Origin: Aspidapion aeneum
Lineage: Eukaryota > Arthropoda > Insecta > Coleoptera > Brentidae
NCBI GenBank assembly: GCA_963576565.1
Contig: OY755046.1
Location: 53,671,471-53,735,470 of the forward strand
Direction of reading: 5' to 3'
Length of the DNA stretch: 64,000 bases
The translations under genes were made by a program, and so were the position numbers. Shown piece by piece: positions 13,190 to 23,949 of the stretch (position 1 is its first letter; each line of letters starts with the position of its first letter). The notes beneath the pieces are model-generated. The model was not told where the DNA came from. It worked only from the letters and a program-made list of their open reading frames with translations, and searched no databases.

Positions 13190-14490
13190 TCAGCTACAAA
13201 CCCCTCATAGCTCGAAAGAAGGGCGGCGATTTCTCCCCTCAAACCCTGTTGGCAATGCGAAGTCTAGATGGAGTTAGGGGATCCTTATTAAAAGGTAAAA
13301 ATGCGAGTTAGTGGAAACTTTGACTGCTGAAGTTTATCATTAACTACTGCAGGTTTTTTTCACAGTGAAGATTGAACTTAACTTTTTTTATCGTAAGGGG
13401 ATTCTGTGTGACCTCTAGGTACGTGGAGAGATGTTAGATCATCAACATCAGTTTTAAAAAATTTGTCTTCATCAATATCTAAATTATATAGAGGTTTTAA
13501 GTCCAATCTATTTCTACTGTTGGCAATGCGAAGTCTAGATAGAGTGAGGGGAAGAAACTTTGTTTGCTAATAATATTGTTTTACTATTACTATGATTTTT
13601 GTTGATAATAATTTTTTTTGTTCTTTCAGGTTCTGTGGGATTTATATGTAGCGGGAGAGATGCTAGATCATCAACATTATTTCTACAGCATTTGTCCTCG
13701 TCTCTGTCTCAATTATAAGCAGATTTTTAAGTCCAATCGATTCATTCTGTAGGCAATACAGAGTCTAGATGGAGTTAGGGGATACTTGTTAAAAGGTATA
13801 TAAATACGAGTTAGCGCCCACTTTACTGCTGAAGTTTACTATTAACCACTGTTTTTTTTAAAGGAATATGAACTTGACGTTTTTAGATCGCAAGCAGGTT
13901 CTGTGGTAATCAAAATTAGTTTTAGGAAATTTGTTTTTGTCAATATCTAAATTATAAGCAGGTTTTAGGTCCAATCAATTCATCCTATTGGCAATGCGAA
14001 GTGTGAGTGGGGTTAAAGGATCCTTATTAAATGGTAAAAATGCCATCCAATAAAATCTTTGTTTGCTAATATTATTCTTCTACTAATACTGCGAGTTTTT
14101 TTGGCAATAACGATTAGCCTTGACTTTCTTGTATGGTAAGCAGGTTTTGTAAGACTTATAGGTAGCGGGAGAGATATTATATCATCAACATCAGTTCTAC
14201 GAAATTTGTGTTTTTCGCTAAATAAATTATACGCTGGTTTCAAACTCACTCACTCACAGATACTGGAGTTGGGAAATTCTTATACAAATGTAAAAATGCA
14301 AGTTAGCGGAACCCTGAGCGGGACCTTCGACTGCTGAAGTTTGTTAATAATATTGTTCTTCTATAAATTACTGCGAGTTTTGGCAATGAAGACTAAACTT
14401 TACTTTTTTGTTTCGTGAGCAGGTTCTGTAGTACTTATAAGTAAAGGAAGAGATGTTAAATCATTAACATTCAGTTCTAAGATATCTGTC
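13190..14490. repeat. Decayed tandem repeat, ~235-270 bp units
   Basis: About five diverged copies of a unit marked by 'ggcaatgcgaagtctagatgg', 'ttattaaaaggtaaaaatgc', 'ctgctgaagttt', a 'gagagatgttagatcatcaacat' segment and 'aggttttaagtccaatc'. The marker ggcaat(gc/ac) falls at about 13250, 13520, 13751 and 13990, with a damaged fifth unit near 14255-14480. Unit lengths vary through small deletions, which indicates an old array in the intron. Confidence 0.75.
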
Positions 14491-14499
14491 TTTAACAAT

Positions 14500-16770
14500 A
14501 GCTTTTACTAAGCAAAATAATAGTCGTGACTCTACTAAATGAGAATAAGTGTTTGTCTCTAACATTTACTTTATCTTTATCTATAGCAAATTAGAATTAT
14601 TGGTTCCTCTATATTTGCTGCCCAATATTGCGGCAGCTGCTTTACAGTACCTTGTGCTGCTTGAAAAGGAACTTATTGCTTCAAAATTATTAGCTTCATT
14701 GTCAGTGCTTATATTGATAATAATTAAATATATTGATTCCTTGGGCTTTTAAAATGTTTCGACTACCTATCGGAACCTATAGGAGATACTTGGACTATCT
14801 ACTACTAATAAGATATTGTTTATAAACTCAAGGTTAGAAAAAAATTCACCTACAGAACAGTTCTTGTAGCTCGAAGTTCAGATTCAAGGTTCTTTTATTG
14901 TTATAATAAAAGGTGAGGTGCAAATAGATATATACTTAGATTGGCTTTGGGTTTGTTAGATTTATACAAGGTGTTTACAAAAACTGTAGAACTTAAAACC
15001 AAAATAAAAACATACCATAAAACCAAAAAAAAAAAAGGAAAATTGTGAAACCAGCACAAATTTTGGATACAGGATTAAGTAAAAATTACGAAGATGCTAC
15101 ACAAAAACAAAGAAAGAAAGATCACTTAAATAACTAATGAAAAATAGACGAGGATGAACTAACCGACGAAACTAATATAGAATAAATACCTAGGGTCGGG
15201 CGTAAAAAGGACAACCGAAAATGTATGTACAAAGTTACAAAAACGACGATGGAAAGAAAATACGCTATAGCGGATATAAATGATTAATAATCTGGAGATG
15301 TGTTTTGAGTAGAAAATATAAAAAAAAAATGATTAAAAATATATCAAAAAGACAAAACAAAAATGATTAAGTAAAGATCCGAAATAAAAGTAACATTGAT
15401 GAACCATGTTTAACACATATGTAAATATATATAACATAAAGAAAAGTCGAATTAAAAACGAATAGAAGAATAATGTGGAAACTTGTATAGTTTTTGCTCT
15501 GTTTCGTTAGAGTCTCTAAGGCTAAAATTTAGGAAACTGTATTAATAATTTTATGATTTAATTTAACAATAACAATCATAAGAAAATATTTATTAAAAAA
15601 ATTATAGAAATTTACCAAATCTTGCAGACGTCATACGAGGAAGAAATGAAGATCCTCTACCTAACATTAGCAAGCAATACGTAATATTCTAAAAAAATCA
15701 TTAATAATACCCAAATTGAGGACCTTGAATTACAAAAAAACGACTGTCTACATAAAAAATGTACAAAAAGATAACTTGAAGATCTTGTCTGGCTTAGCGA
15801 TGTATGTAATTAGTCTTGGAAGTATTTTATCCTTGATGGTGATCATCGGGACCCCAAAAATTATTTTAATTGTTCAAAAACTAAGGTTATTTGCCTCAAT
15901 GATGCTTATGAATTCTGTCCGATATTAGAAATTCTCAGTGCAACACAAAACTTTAATAATTGGAATTAAAATATCGTAATAAACAAAATTCCTATCTATT
16001 TTTGGGGGAGAAAGAACTAAAAATGTGGAAAATAATATTTTTGTTTTGATAATATTTAAGTAGTCCTTGGCCAAGATTACGAAGACTTAACATAACCTGC
16101 AAATTGATTAAAGATTAGGGTCGGGACGATACATTAAACCAAAGAGAAAACAGTGCAACAAAATTTAGTTCTGGACCAACAACAGCAAGAAATAAACCAA
16201 TCTATGAATTAGAAATATCTTAAATTGATTCAATTCATTTCTAATAATGATTATATCAATTTGATGTCTTACTGACATCCGCTCATTTTTTTATATCGTT
16301 AAATGACAGTAGGTATATAGCCAAAAAATTAATTGTTATTTTTTCGAGTTCGTTTTTTATTGTTTGTTTATGCTTTTTATTCGAATTGGCGGCTACTAAT
16401 AGTTATGCAAACTTTATTCCATTAAATAATGATAAAATTAAGAGATGATATTTTGGTTTATTTGCGGATTTTATTGGTTTTTTAATATTTGCTAACAAGC
16501 TTTTTAATAAATGTGACACAATTTATTACAAAATTTTAATATGTTCTTGTGTTCTTTTATTAATATCTGGCAATATAAAGCTTTTCAAATGAATTTTGGT
16601 TCTTTTGAAACATAAGAACTCAATTATGTATCAGATGTCACTCCTTATGTTGTAAAAAATATCTGTTATGTTATTTGAAACCGTCTTAGTGGTAAAACTG
16701 AGAAACTAAATGCTAAAAAAGCAAATTTAGATATAAGAATGAAGTAGTACATAATTATTATAAAATGCAT
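14500..16770. other. AT-rich intron without recognisable features
   Basis: No gene, terminal repeat or array recognised. The open stretches at 14549-14752 and 15716-15928 have AT-driven composition and no domain resemblance. Confidence 0.5.
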
Positions 16771-16771
16771 T

Positions 16772-16894
16772 ATGAGTATGAGTCAAAATAGACCCACTGG
16801 TGGTCGCCGTGGATGGGCTGCAAGACCCACTCACATATATGAATTATTAAACGAACATCATGAGACGCATCGGTATCAACTTCTTCAAAATTAA
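16772..16894 (+). CDS. Candidate 40-residue small ORF of unknown nature
   Basis: ATG at 16772 opens 40 codons ending in TAA at 16892. The peptide starts MSMSQNRPTGGRRGWAARP and ends HETHRYQLLQN. It is more GC-rich and more protein-like (Gly-Arg-Trp start, His-rich helical end) than the surrounding AT-rich intron. It lies on the opposite strand, only 34 bp beyond the donor of the long zinc-finger gene exon. I do not recognise the sequence. It could be a real small ORF, a captured coding fragment, an exon piece of a nested gene, or chance. Nothing shows that it is expressed. Confidence 0.25.
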   Translation: MSMSQNRPTGGRRGWAARPTHIYELLNEHHETHRYQLLQN

Positions 16895-16928
16895 CTTATA
16901 GGTAGATATATTTTTTAAATAAACTTAC

Positions 16929-17666
16929 TTTTTCCTCATTGAAATTCTCTCCGACACTAATCGGCGTTGGAGGAGTGGAGGGGGTGGCCCCCCTTTCCCC
17001 TCCGTCCGCTTCACGCGTCATTTGGTTCTCCATCGACCTTGAACTGAGGCTATCTTTCGTCGTATTCGAATTAAAAGCGTCTGCCATGTGATTTTTGTAG
17101 TCCCTGTATTTGACGTCTTCCTGCGAGAGTCGCAGGGGATCTCTATTTGTTTCCATCGGATATGGGGTCATCCTATTGTCTATATTATTTAAATTCCTAT
17201 CTAGTAAGTTTCTTGAGTTGTCGTTATTGATGTTGATATTTCTATCCATTAGAGGACGTTCCATTAAAGACCTATCTACATTGTTGTTTTGATGATTAAA
17301 ATTCCTATCTAACGTTTGTGTCAAAGATCGTTCTAAGTTTAGCCTTTCTAGACTTATACTATGGTCTATACCCATTCTACTTTGCTCCTGAATTGTCCTT
17401 TCGTTTAGTATCCTTTCTAAATTTCTTTCCTGTTGCATTCGTTCGTGGATTGAGTTTATACTTAAATTTAGTTCTAGACCGTTATTTAGACCCTGGTTGT
17501 TGTAGTTTCTGTCTATTCTCTCGTTGTTTCTATGGTGATAATCATTTGGATGTAAATTTAGTCTAAGATCTGTCATGTTTCTGTCACCCAACCTATCGCC
17601 TAAGGATCGTAATGTATCTATGGATCTTTGAAGGTGGGAATAATTTGGTTGGTTGTCTAACAACAT
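16929..17666 (-). CDS. rn/sqz: 5' coding exon of the rotund/squeeze-family gene
   Basis: First coding exon, 246 codons read from ATG 17666-17664 to the donor AAA|GTAAGT at 16929/16928, ending in phase 0. The same frame stays open upstream to a stop at 17742-17744 but has no earlier ATG, so MLLDNQPNYSHLQ is the best start. The product is a low-complexity, Asn/Arg/Leu-rich N-terminal region with repeated (L/M)xDRN and LERxL motifs. An acidic-polar stretch and a Ser/Thr-Pro segment (GATPSTPPTPISVGE) follow just before the junction. Such disordered N-termini precede the finger array in rotund/squeeze proteins. It is assigned to the same gene as the zinc-finger exon because both are on the minus strand with compatible phase and no other gene intervenes. 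That linkage is an inference. Confidence 0.8.
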
Positions 17667-18680
17667 GCTTGGGGGTTGGTGAAACTCCAGACCACCCCCT
17701 CGATAGTCCAACCGTGAATCCAGTTTGATTTTTTTTGTTACTTATTTTTTTTATTGGTTTGGGATTTTGAGTCCCAATATTTTGTTGTGTTTTATATTTA
17801 GGACGGTTCTAGTCTTTTCTCTTTATTTCTTATTTTATAAAAATTTTAACTAAGTTATAAATAATTTGATATTGAGTGTGTAATAAAAATATCTGAATAA
17901 CTATATGTTTTTTATTTTGTAGAAAGGGTTGAGAATCACAAAAATATCACTGTAGGGATTTTTAAAGTTTGTTTTTTTCGTATAAGGTACAGAGAGTTTG
18001 CACAAAATTAATGTTCAGCAGCAAAATTGTCTAATTATTTTTAAAATGTGTTTTATTTAAAAAAAAGTTTTTGAGCACCATAAAAATTTAAAAGAGTTCA
18101 CTCCAAAAAAAAGTCACTTAAAAAAGTTATTTAAATTCACTAAAAAAAGCCGCACAAGCTAAACAATAAACGCCAAAAATTCTTAATAGAGCCAACAGCT
18201 TACGTAAAGATTGAGCGTGTGTGTGTGAGTGTGCTATAGAGCGCTTTGAATTAGTAGGCCATGACTCTCGCACAGCGGCAAAAACTCAACTAAAACAAGC
18301 GAATGTCGGTATAAAAACCATTTTTACAGTAGGCTCCGATCATGAGCGATCCCTTTCACAATTCGAATAACCACTTCTCATTTCCTCTCGCTTGCACACG
18401 CATATAAAGTTCTACTCGAATTCATGTAAGGTGAGTTCGTGGGAACGATATGACCGTGGCAGCATCCCGAGCGCCTGAAAAAATCGCTTTTATTCATAGG
18501 GGTGGGGGTTAAAAAAAAGAACGAAATATAATTTGTGCTCCTCTCGCTTCGACGTGCGGTGCGAGGGGTGGTGGGGAGATAAAGTTGTTACGTAACAAGT
18601 GTTGTGAGGGGGTTTCTTTCTGTCTGGAAGCGTCTGCTTTGTATCACAAGTAGGCCTTGGAAAAAAATAAAGTGTGAGAC
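17667..18680 (-). promoter_or_regulatory. Probable 5' UTR and promoter region of the zinc-finger gene
   Basis: Upstream of the start codon on the minus strand, 18180-18680 is markedly richer in G+C and CpG than the surroundings. Read on the minus strand, TATA-like elements occur at about 18400 (CTTTATATGCG) and 18313-18319 (GGTTTTTATACCG). No intron is needed between here and the ATG, but splice signals further up cannot be excluded. The call rests on composition and position only. Confidence 0.35.
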
Positions 18681-18904
18681 GATTTTTAAAAGGGGTCAGT
18701 TTGGGTCAATCTGGTTTTTTTTTTCGCGGGGGTCTCTAAATTCCTTCCCATGTTTTTAATACATAACTTGTATGTTAATTTAGTTTTTTGCCAAATGTGG
18801 GTCCATATTTTGCGTACAAATATTTAGAGAGGGTTGCTTTTTTTCCCGTGTGCAACTAAGTTTTTTTTTATTGTGATGATTCTTTTAGATTTTTTTGTTT
18901 TGGT

Positions 18905-19205
18905 TGGTTGGACTATTTTAACTATATTCGCTAAATAGAAAAAAAGGGTTGCGATAGTTAGATTTTCTTTTAGGGGATGATTTTTCTCACAACTATTTTT
19001 TGCATATAATAGAAAACTATTGGTCAGTTTCTTGTAGGGTACAATTTTTTTTTAATGCGAGCTTTTTTAACTGTATTCGCTAAATAGGAAAAAAGGGTTG
19101 CCATAGTTAGATTTTTCTTTAGGGGATGATTTTTCTCACAACCTTTTTTTGCATATATAATAGAAAACTGTTGGTCAGTTTCTTATAGGGTACAGTTTTT
19201 CTAAT
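18905..19205. repeat. Tandem duplication, ~149-bp unit, two copies
   Basis: Two adjacent copies share 'attcgctaaata', 'aaaaaagggttg', 'atagttagatttt', 'aggggatgatttttctcac' and 'ttggtcagtttctt'. The marker attcg occurs at 18926 and 19075. Copies differ by a few substitutions and short indels. Confidence 0.85.
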
Positions 19206-19369
19206 TCGAGCTTGTTAAGTACTTTTTTTATTGGTTTAACAATCATGGGAATTGAGTATATTAGCGTGATACCAAAATGTTAATGAGTTTTATGTATAAA
19301 TCTGCTTTATCTCTGACATATTTTCTGACCTGAGCCCCCGTTGCGATCCACTTTACCACTTTACAATTA

Positions 19370-22300
19370 ATCTGGGGGTACGGCAGTGCCCCGCCAAGTT
19401 TTCGTAATTTGCTGTACCATCTTTTCTTGAAACATTCCAACCCATATTTGAGCTATCTAAAACTCTACTTCGGAATAAGCTACGACACTCACTCAAACCT
19501 TGCACAGTCGTAGATCTTCACAGAGTTAACAACGTCTCCATCCTGGACTTCCTTTAAGTAGTAAAGTAGTTACGAAATTTGAAAAAACGTCGAAACTGCC
19601 ACTTACTTACTCACTCATGTATAGATGATCAAGATTCTACTGTGCTTTTAGACATGCTACAAAGCTGAAATTTGACAGACTGAAAGAAATTATTACCAAA
19701 CCCTTGGAAAAAGTAAAAAAACCCCAAAAGTAAGATTGACCACTTCCAGAAACGCTAGAGAACTGAGCTTGTGCAGACTGGTAGCAACTATGATAAAACT
19801 ATAGAAAAAAATTTAAAAAGCCCAAAAGTTTAATTTACTTTCCCCCCTATAAATGTAAAGTTATATAAATGTAACATTCCCCATTTCCAGAAACGCTAGA
19901 GAGCTGAGCTTTGGAAGGTCGATAGGAACCACGATAAAACTATAGAAAAAACTAAGAAACCCCAAAATGTTAATTTATTTAACTTCCCTATAAATGTAAA
20001 GTTATTTAATGCCCACTTCCAGAAACGCTAGAGACCTGAGTTTTGGAAGACTGATAGGAACTATGATAAAACTATAGAGAAAAGTTTAAAAACACCAAAA
20101 TTTTAATTTACTTCCCTCCCCTATAAATGCAAAGTTATGTAAAAGTAACATTGCCCACTTCCCAAAACGCTAGAGAGCTGAGCTTTGGAAGGCTGAGGGA
20201 ACTATGATAAAAGCATAGGAATAAATTTTGTTTTGAACAATATTGTGCATATTTTACTACTTTAAAACTTAAATATTATTCAAATCCTTTAAAAAAGAAA
20301 TAAAATCATAACAAAAACATTTCATGTAAAAAAAAGCCAAGTACGCGAAAATGGTATTCTGTAAAAAAAATAAGATAAAGGTAAAGCCAAGTTCCCCAAT
20401 ACAAATGAAAGGTTCTTACTAGTTTGGAAATGTTTTTCTAAACTTGGCTATTACGGCTGCAAATGACTCTTAGGCACAGTGCTAAATTGAACATAAAGAA
20501 GTTTGGCTATAATAGCAAAGTTTAAAAAAACATTTCCAAACTAGTAAGAATCTTTCATTTGAAATTTGTACTGGAGAACTTGACTTTACTTTTATCTTAA
20601 TTCTTTTTAAGGAATACCAACCTATTACCCCCCTTCCATTTTGATTCAGATCTGCGCTAGCTCCTGTTTTATTAGAGGAACGGACATACAAGAGGAGAGC
20701 ATAACAGAAAGTAAGTGGATCTATAAAAAGATTTCACACAAAAAAAATAAATAAAGAAACTAAAGAAGATAAAAAAAATATACTTCGTAATCAGCTTGCC
20801 CGTTTTGAGTTTAACTAAATTTTCATGCGAGAGAGTTTAATCCGGATTAAATCTCATAAAAACCTAGATTCTGACATTATTTTTATGTGTTATCTTTATC
20901 TCTAATTACTGTTTGATTTGTTTATTTTCCTGCCAGTAGTTTACACATTCAATCACCATCATTTCTGTTTCTATATTAACAAACTTTCTTCGGCGTTAGG
21001 TTTTTTTGGATCCTCTTATTTGGAACTTTGATAGTTTTGTGTGGTGTCTCAAGTTTTTTATCTTTGGATATGAATTATATTACTAGCATAACTTCCTTTA
21101 ATTAATTTGGCAGTTATACGTTCTAAGTTTTAAATTATTGAGTGTTAGGTATTCCCATTCACACTACTTTTTTCTCAATTTTAAATCCTGAATTGTTTTT
21201 GCCTTCTTGTTATTCTTATAAATCAGTGCACCACTTTGATACGATTAGCCATAAGCTATTTACTATTAAATAATAATAATATTGTATTAAGATTCCATTT
21301 ACCTTTACTTGTTTACTTTTTTTTCTGTTGTATTGTAAAAAAGGTGTATCTAGTAGCTTGAAAAACATCCTCTATATATAAAAAATATGTCAGTTTACAA
21401 TTTATTCATTCCAACTAGACTTGCTAGCAAAAAATCGATAGAAAAAAAGTGTTCATTCATTCTGCTGAGTCTATGGGTTTTTTTTCTATTTGTTTTTATG
21501 AGTTTTAAGGTTTTTTGTGGCTTTACTATTTCCGACAAAAAATCACTTGTGAACAGGTTAAATAAAATTGAAAGTTTTGCAGGTTGATATATTTGTTCTA
21601 AAATAATTAAATCATAACAAAAACATTTCATGTAAAAAAAGCCAAGTACGCGAAAATGGCATTCCGTAAAAAGAATTGAGATAAAAGCAAGGTCAAGTTC
21701 TCCAATACAAATTTCAAAATGAAAGGTTATTAACTAGTTTGGAAATGTTTTTTTAAACTTTGCTATTTCAGCCAAACTTCTTTATGTTTAATTTAGCACT
21801 GTGCCTAAGAGTCATTTACAGCCGTAATTGCCAAGTTTAGAAAAACATTTTCAAACTAGTAAGAACTATTTCATTTTGAAATTTGTATTGGAGAACTTGA
21901 CCTTGCTTTTATCTCAATTCTTTTTACGGAATGCTAGCTTCGGCTACTTGGCTTTTTTTTACATGAAATGTTTTTGTTATGATTTCACTTCTTTTTTAAA
22001 GGAATTGGATAATATTTAATTTCTAAAGTAGTAAAATATGCCGGATATTGTTCAAAACTTTTGCAATGCCTTATTAAAATTGTTGAGGTTTTTTATATTT
22101 TCCTATGGTTTTATTATAGTTCCTATCAGCCTTCTAAATCTCAGCTCTCTAGTGTTCCTGGAAGTAGGCAATGTAAATTTTACATAACTTTACATGTATA
22201 GGGGAGGGGAGTAAAATGGAATTTTGTGGTTTTCTGATTTTTTCCAGGGGTTTGGTCATAATTTATATCCGTCTGCCAAATTTCAGCTTTGTAGCATGTC

Positions 22301-22520
22301 TGGAAGTACAGTAGAATTTTGACGATCTATACATGAGTGAGTGAGTGGCAATTTCGACGTTTTTTGAAATATCGTAACTACTTTACTACTTTATGGAATT
22401 CCATGAAACTTGGAGGGGTTGTTACCTCCGTGGAGATCTACGATTGTGCAAAGTTTGAGATTTGTAGCTCATTCGAAAGTAGAGTTTTTTTGGCGAGGCA
22501 CTGCCGTGCCCTCAGATTTA
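19370..22520. mobile_element. 3.1-kb foldback-type element with complex inverted arms
   Basis: A large inverted repeat. The left end (ACGGCAGTGCCCCGCC, 19380-19395) matches the right end in reverse complement (GGCACGGCAGTGCCTCGCC, 22492-22510). Matching continues inward through a cgtagatct.cac.gag block, an 'agtagtaaagtagttacga' block and an 'actcactcatgtatagat' block. The left arm carries four tandem units (19690-20235) where the right arm carries one. Each arm also contains its own nested hairpin (about 20315-20625 and 21625-21990) starting gccaagtacgcgaaaatgg. About 1 kb of single-copy AT-rich sequence (20626-21600) lies between, with no recognised gene. This resembles Foldback-class transposons, whose arms hold variable internal repeats. 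Exact ends and target duplication are uncertain. Confidence 0.75.
19690..20235. repeat. Four tandem ~132-142-bp units in the foldback left arm
   Basis: The marker 'cacttccagaaacgctagag' recurs with small changes at 19741, 19882, 20014 and 20156. Each is followed by 'gctgagctttggaaggctgat', 'aactatgataaaactata' and a 'cccctataaatgtaaagtta' segment. The inverted right arm of the element has one such unit near 22110-22210. Confidence 0.85.
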
Positions 22521-22524
22521 AAAT

Positions 22525-22849
22525 GTATTTTTATAATAATAAAAAATTTAAGATGGGTTAATTTTATCACAAACAAAACTATCGTCTAATAACTGCTTGG
22601 CGTGTTTAAAAAAATCCACAACAATTTTTTCTGAAAACCTATAATTATATAGGTACGTATTTTGTGTTTATATAAATCAACTCTTAGACCCAAATCTTTG
22701 TAAATTGTTGGAGATTCTTGTATAATCATATTTGGACATGCAAGATGTGAGCAGTTGTTTCTTTAAATGGTCAAAAATTGTATCTGTTTCTTTTGTTTGT
22801 TCGTGATACGTTGCTCTATCAGCTGGAATAAATATTTTATATTATTGTA
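22525..22849. other. Unannotated AT-rich spacer
   Basis: About 320 bp between two mobile elements. No gene or clear repeat seen. Confidence 0.5.
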
Positions 22850-23946
22850 CAGGGTGTGAATGGTATCACTGACAATATTATAACGAGTGATAGAGCAGGT
22901 GAAAATAAGAAAAAAAGTTTTAACATGGGGTCAAAGTCTTTTCTTTTCGAGATACAGAGCATCAAATTTTTAAAACTTGTTTGGTTATAACTTCTTTTAA
23001 AAACACGGTAAAAATCTGGTGAAGTAAAGATAACAGGAATAATTAGATATAAAAGTTATTTTGAAAAAAATTATGGAAGCAAATTTTTTTAGAAAAACTT
23101 TTATAAATGCTCTATCACACGCAATATTTCTGTTGATATTTATGTTATTAGAAACAAGTTTTTAGGTAGACATAACAGTAACAAGTCGTCGTTTTATTTT
23201 TATCTTAAAAATAACAAGTTATTTTTTTTTTTAATTTTTTCACTTTTTTTTGGAGGTAACTTTGACGCCTGTAACTCCTGAACTTGTCATTCAAAAAATG
23301 TATAAATACATTTTTTTTGATTCCGGAACGAAATAGCGAAGCACAAAATAGAGGTTATTAAAATAGCAGTATCAAAATAGCGATGTAATGAAAGAGCGAG
23401 TATCAAAAAAGCGATGTAGCAAAGTAGCGACTATCAAAAAAGCGATGTAACAAAATAGTGACTCATATTTTTCAAAAAAAAATCGACCCTGACTTTTTCC
23501 CGGGATCTTAAAAAGGTGTAAATCCAAATCGAACCGAACCGTAGCGAATTCGGTTCGGTTCGGATTTACACCCTCTAGGATCCCGGGAAAGAAATTATGC
23601 GTTATTCTGTATTTTGACACAGCGCTATTTTGATACTTCACTATTTTAGTTGTCGCTATTTTGATATGTGGCTGTTTTGTTACAAACGCTATTTTGATAA
23701 TCGCTTTTTCATTGCATCCCTATTTTGATAGTCGCTATTTCATTACTCGCAATTTCGTACGTGGCTATTTCATTGCGGAGCCACATTTTTTATTTATGAT
23801 TAGCAAGGTAATCATTTGGCTGTCGCCGATTTTATTTTTTGGTAAAACTACACACACTAACACCCCGCAAACTTTAAAAATCCTATATCTTGAAAACAGA
23901 AGGACACCCCCATTAAAATATTGTTAGTCGTACCGTTTACACCCTG
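22850..23946. mobile_element. TA-flanked element with CAGGGTGT termini, host to a nested foldback
   Basis: The ends CAGGGTGTGAATGGTA (left) and TACCGTTTACACCCTG (right) are imperfect inverted repeats. Each is flanked by TA (22848-22849 and 23947-23948). The interior has no coding. A second inverted-repeat element occupies 23319-23782. CAGGGTG termini also end the elements at 5948-6987 and 37090-37674, so several families here share this terminus and TA preference. Confidence 0.7.
23319..23782. mobile_element. Foldback element whose arms are ~14-17-bp degenerate repeats
   Basis: Both arms are runs of a degenerate short repeat (tatcAAAATAGCGAtgta in the left arm, inverted as GCTATTTTGATA in the right arm). 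They meet at a core reading cccgggatc, ggtgtaaatcc, cgaaccgaacc then its inverse. The possible 9-bp direct repeat 'acatttttt' is at 23308-23316 and 23783-23791. Because one copy lies in a T-run, the left boundary is uncertain by 1-2 bp. The core and an 'aaaatagcgctagtaacgaa' repeat also appear in the element at 41873-42577, so the two belong to one family. Confidence 0.75.
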
Positions 23947-23949
23947 TAC

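Larger units (their letters stand above)
2636..16928 (-). other. Large intron of the rotund/squeeze-family gene, filled with mobile elements
   Basis: The interval lies between the donor at 16928 (AAA|GTAAGT) and the acceptor at 2636 (CAG). Both flanking exon ends are phase 0, so direct splicing would keep frame. However, the first finger would then lack its CxxC pair, so a small phase 0-0 exon carrying those cysteines probably lies inside. I did not find it by eye. The rest is AT-rich sequence with the MITEs, mariner, non-LTR relic and tandem repeat listed separately. Confidence 0.65.

Noticed and set aside
17110..17566. Plus-strand frames within the long 5' exon
   Set aside because: Antisense shadows of the Asn/Arg-rich coding exon, with hydrophobic composition typical of such antisense reads.
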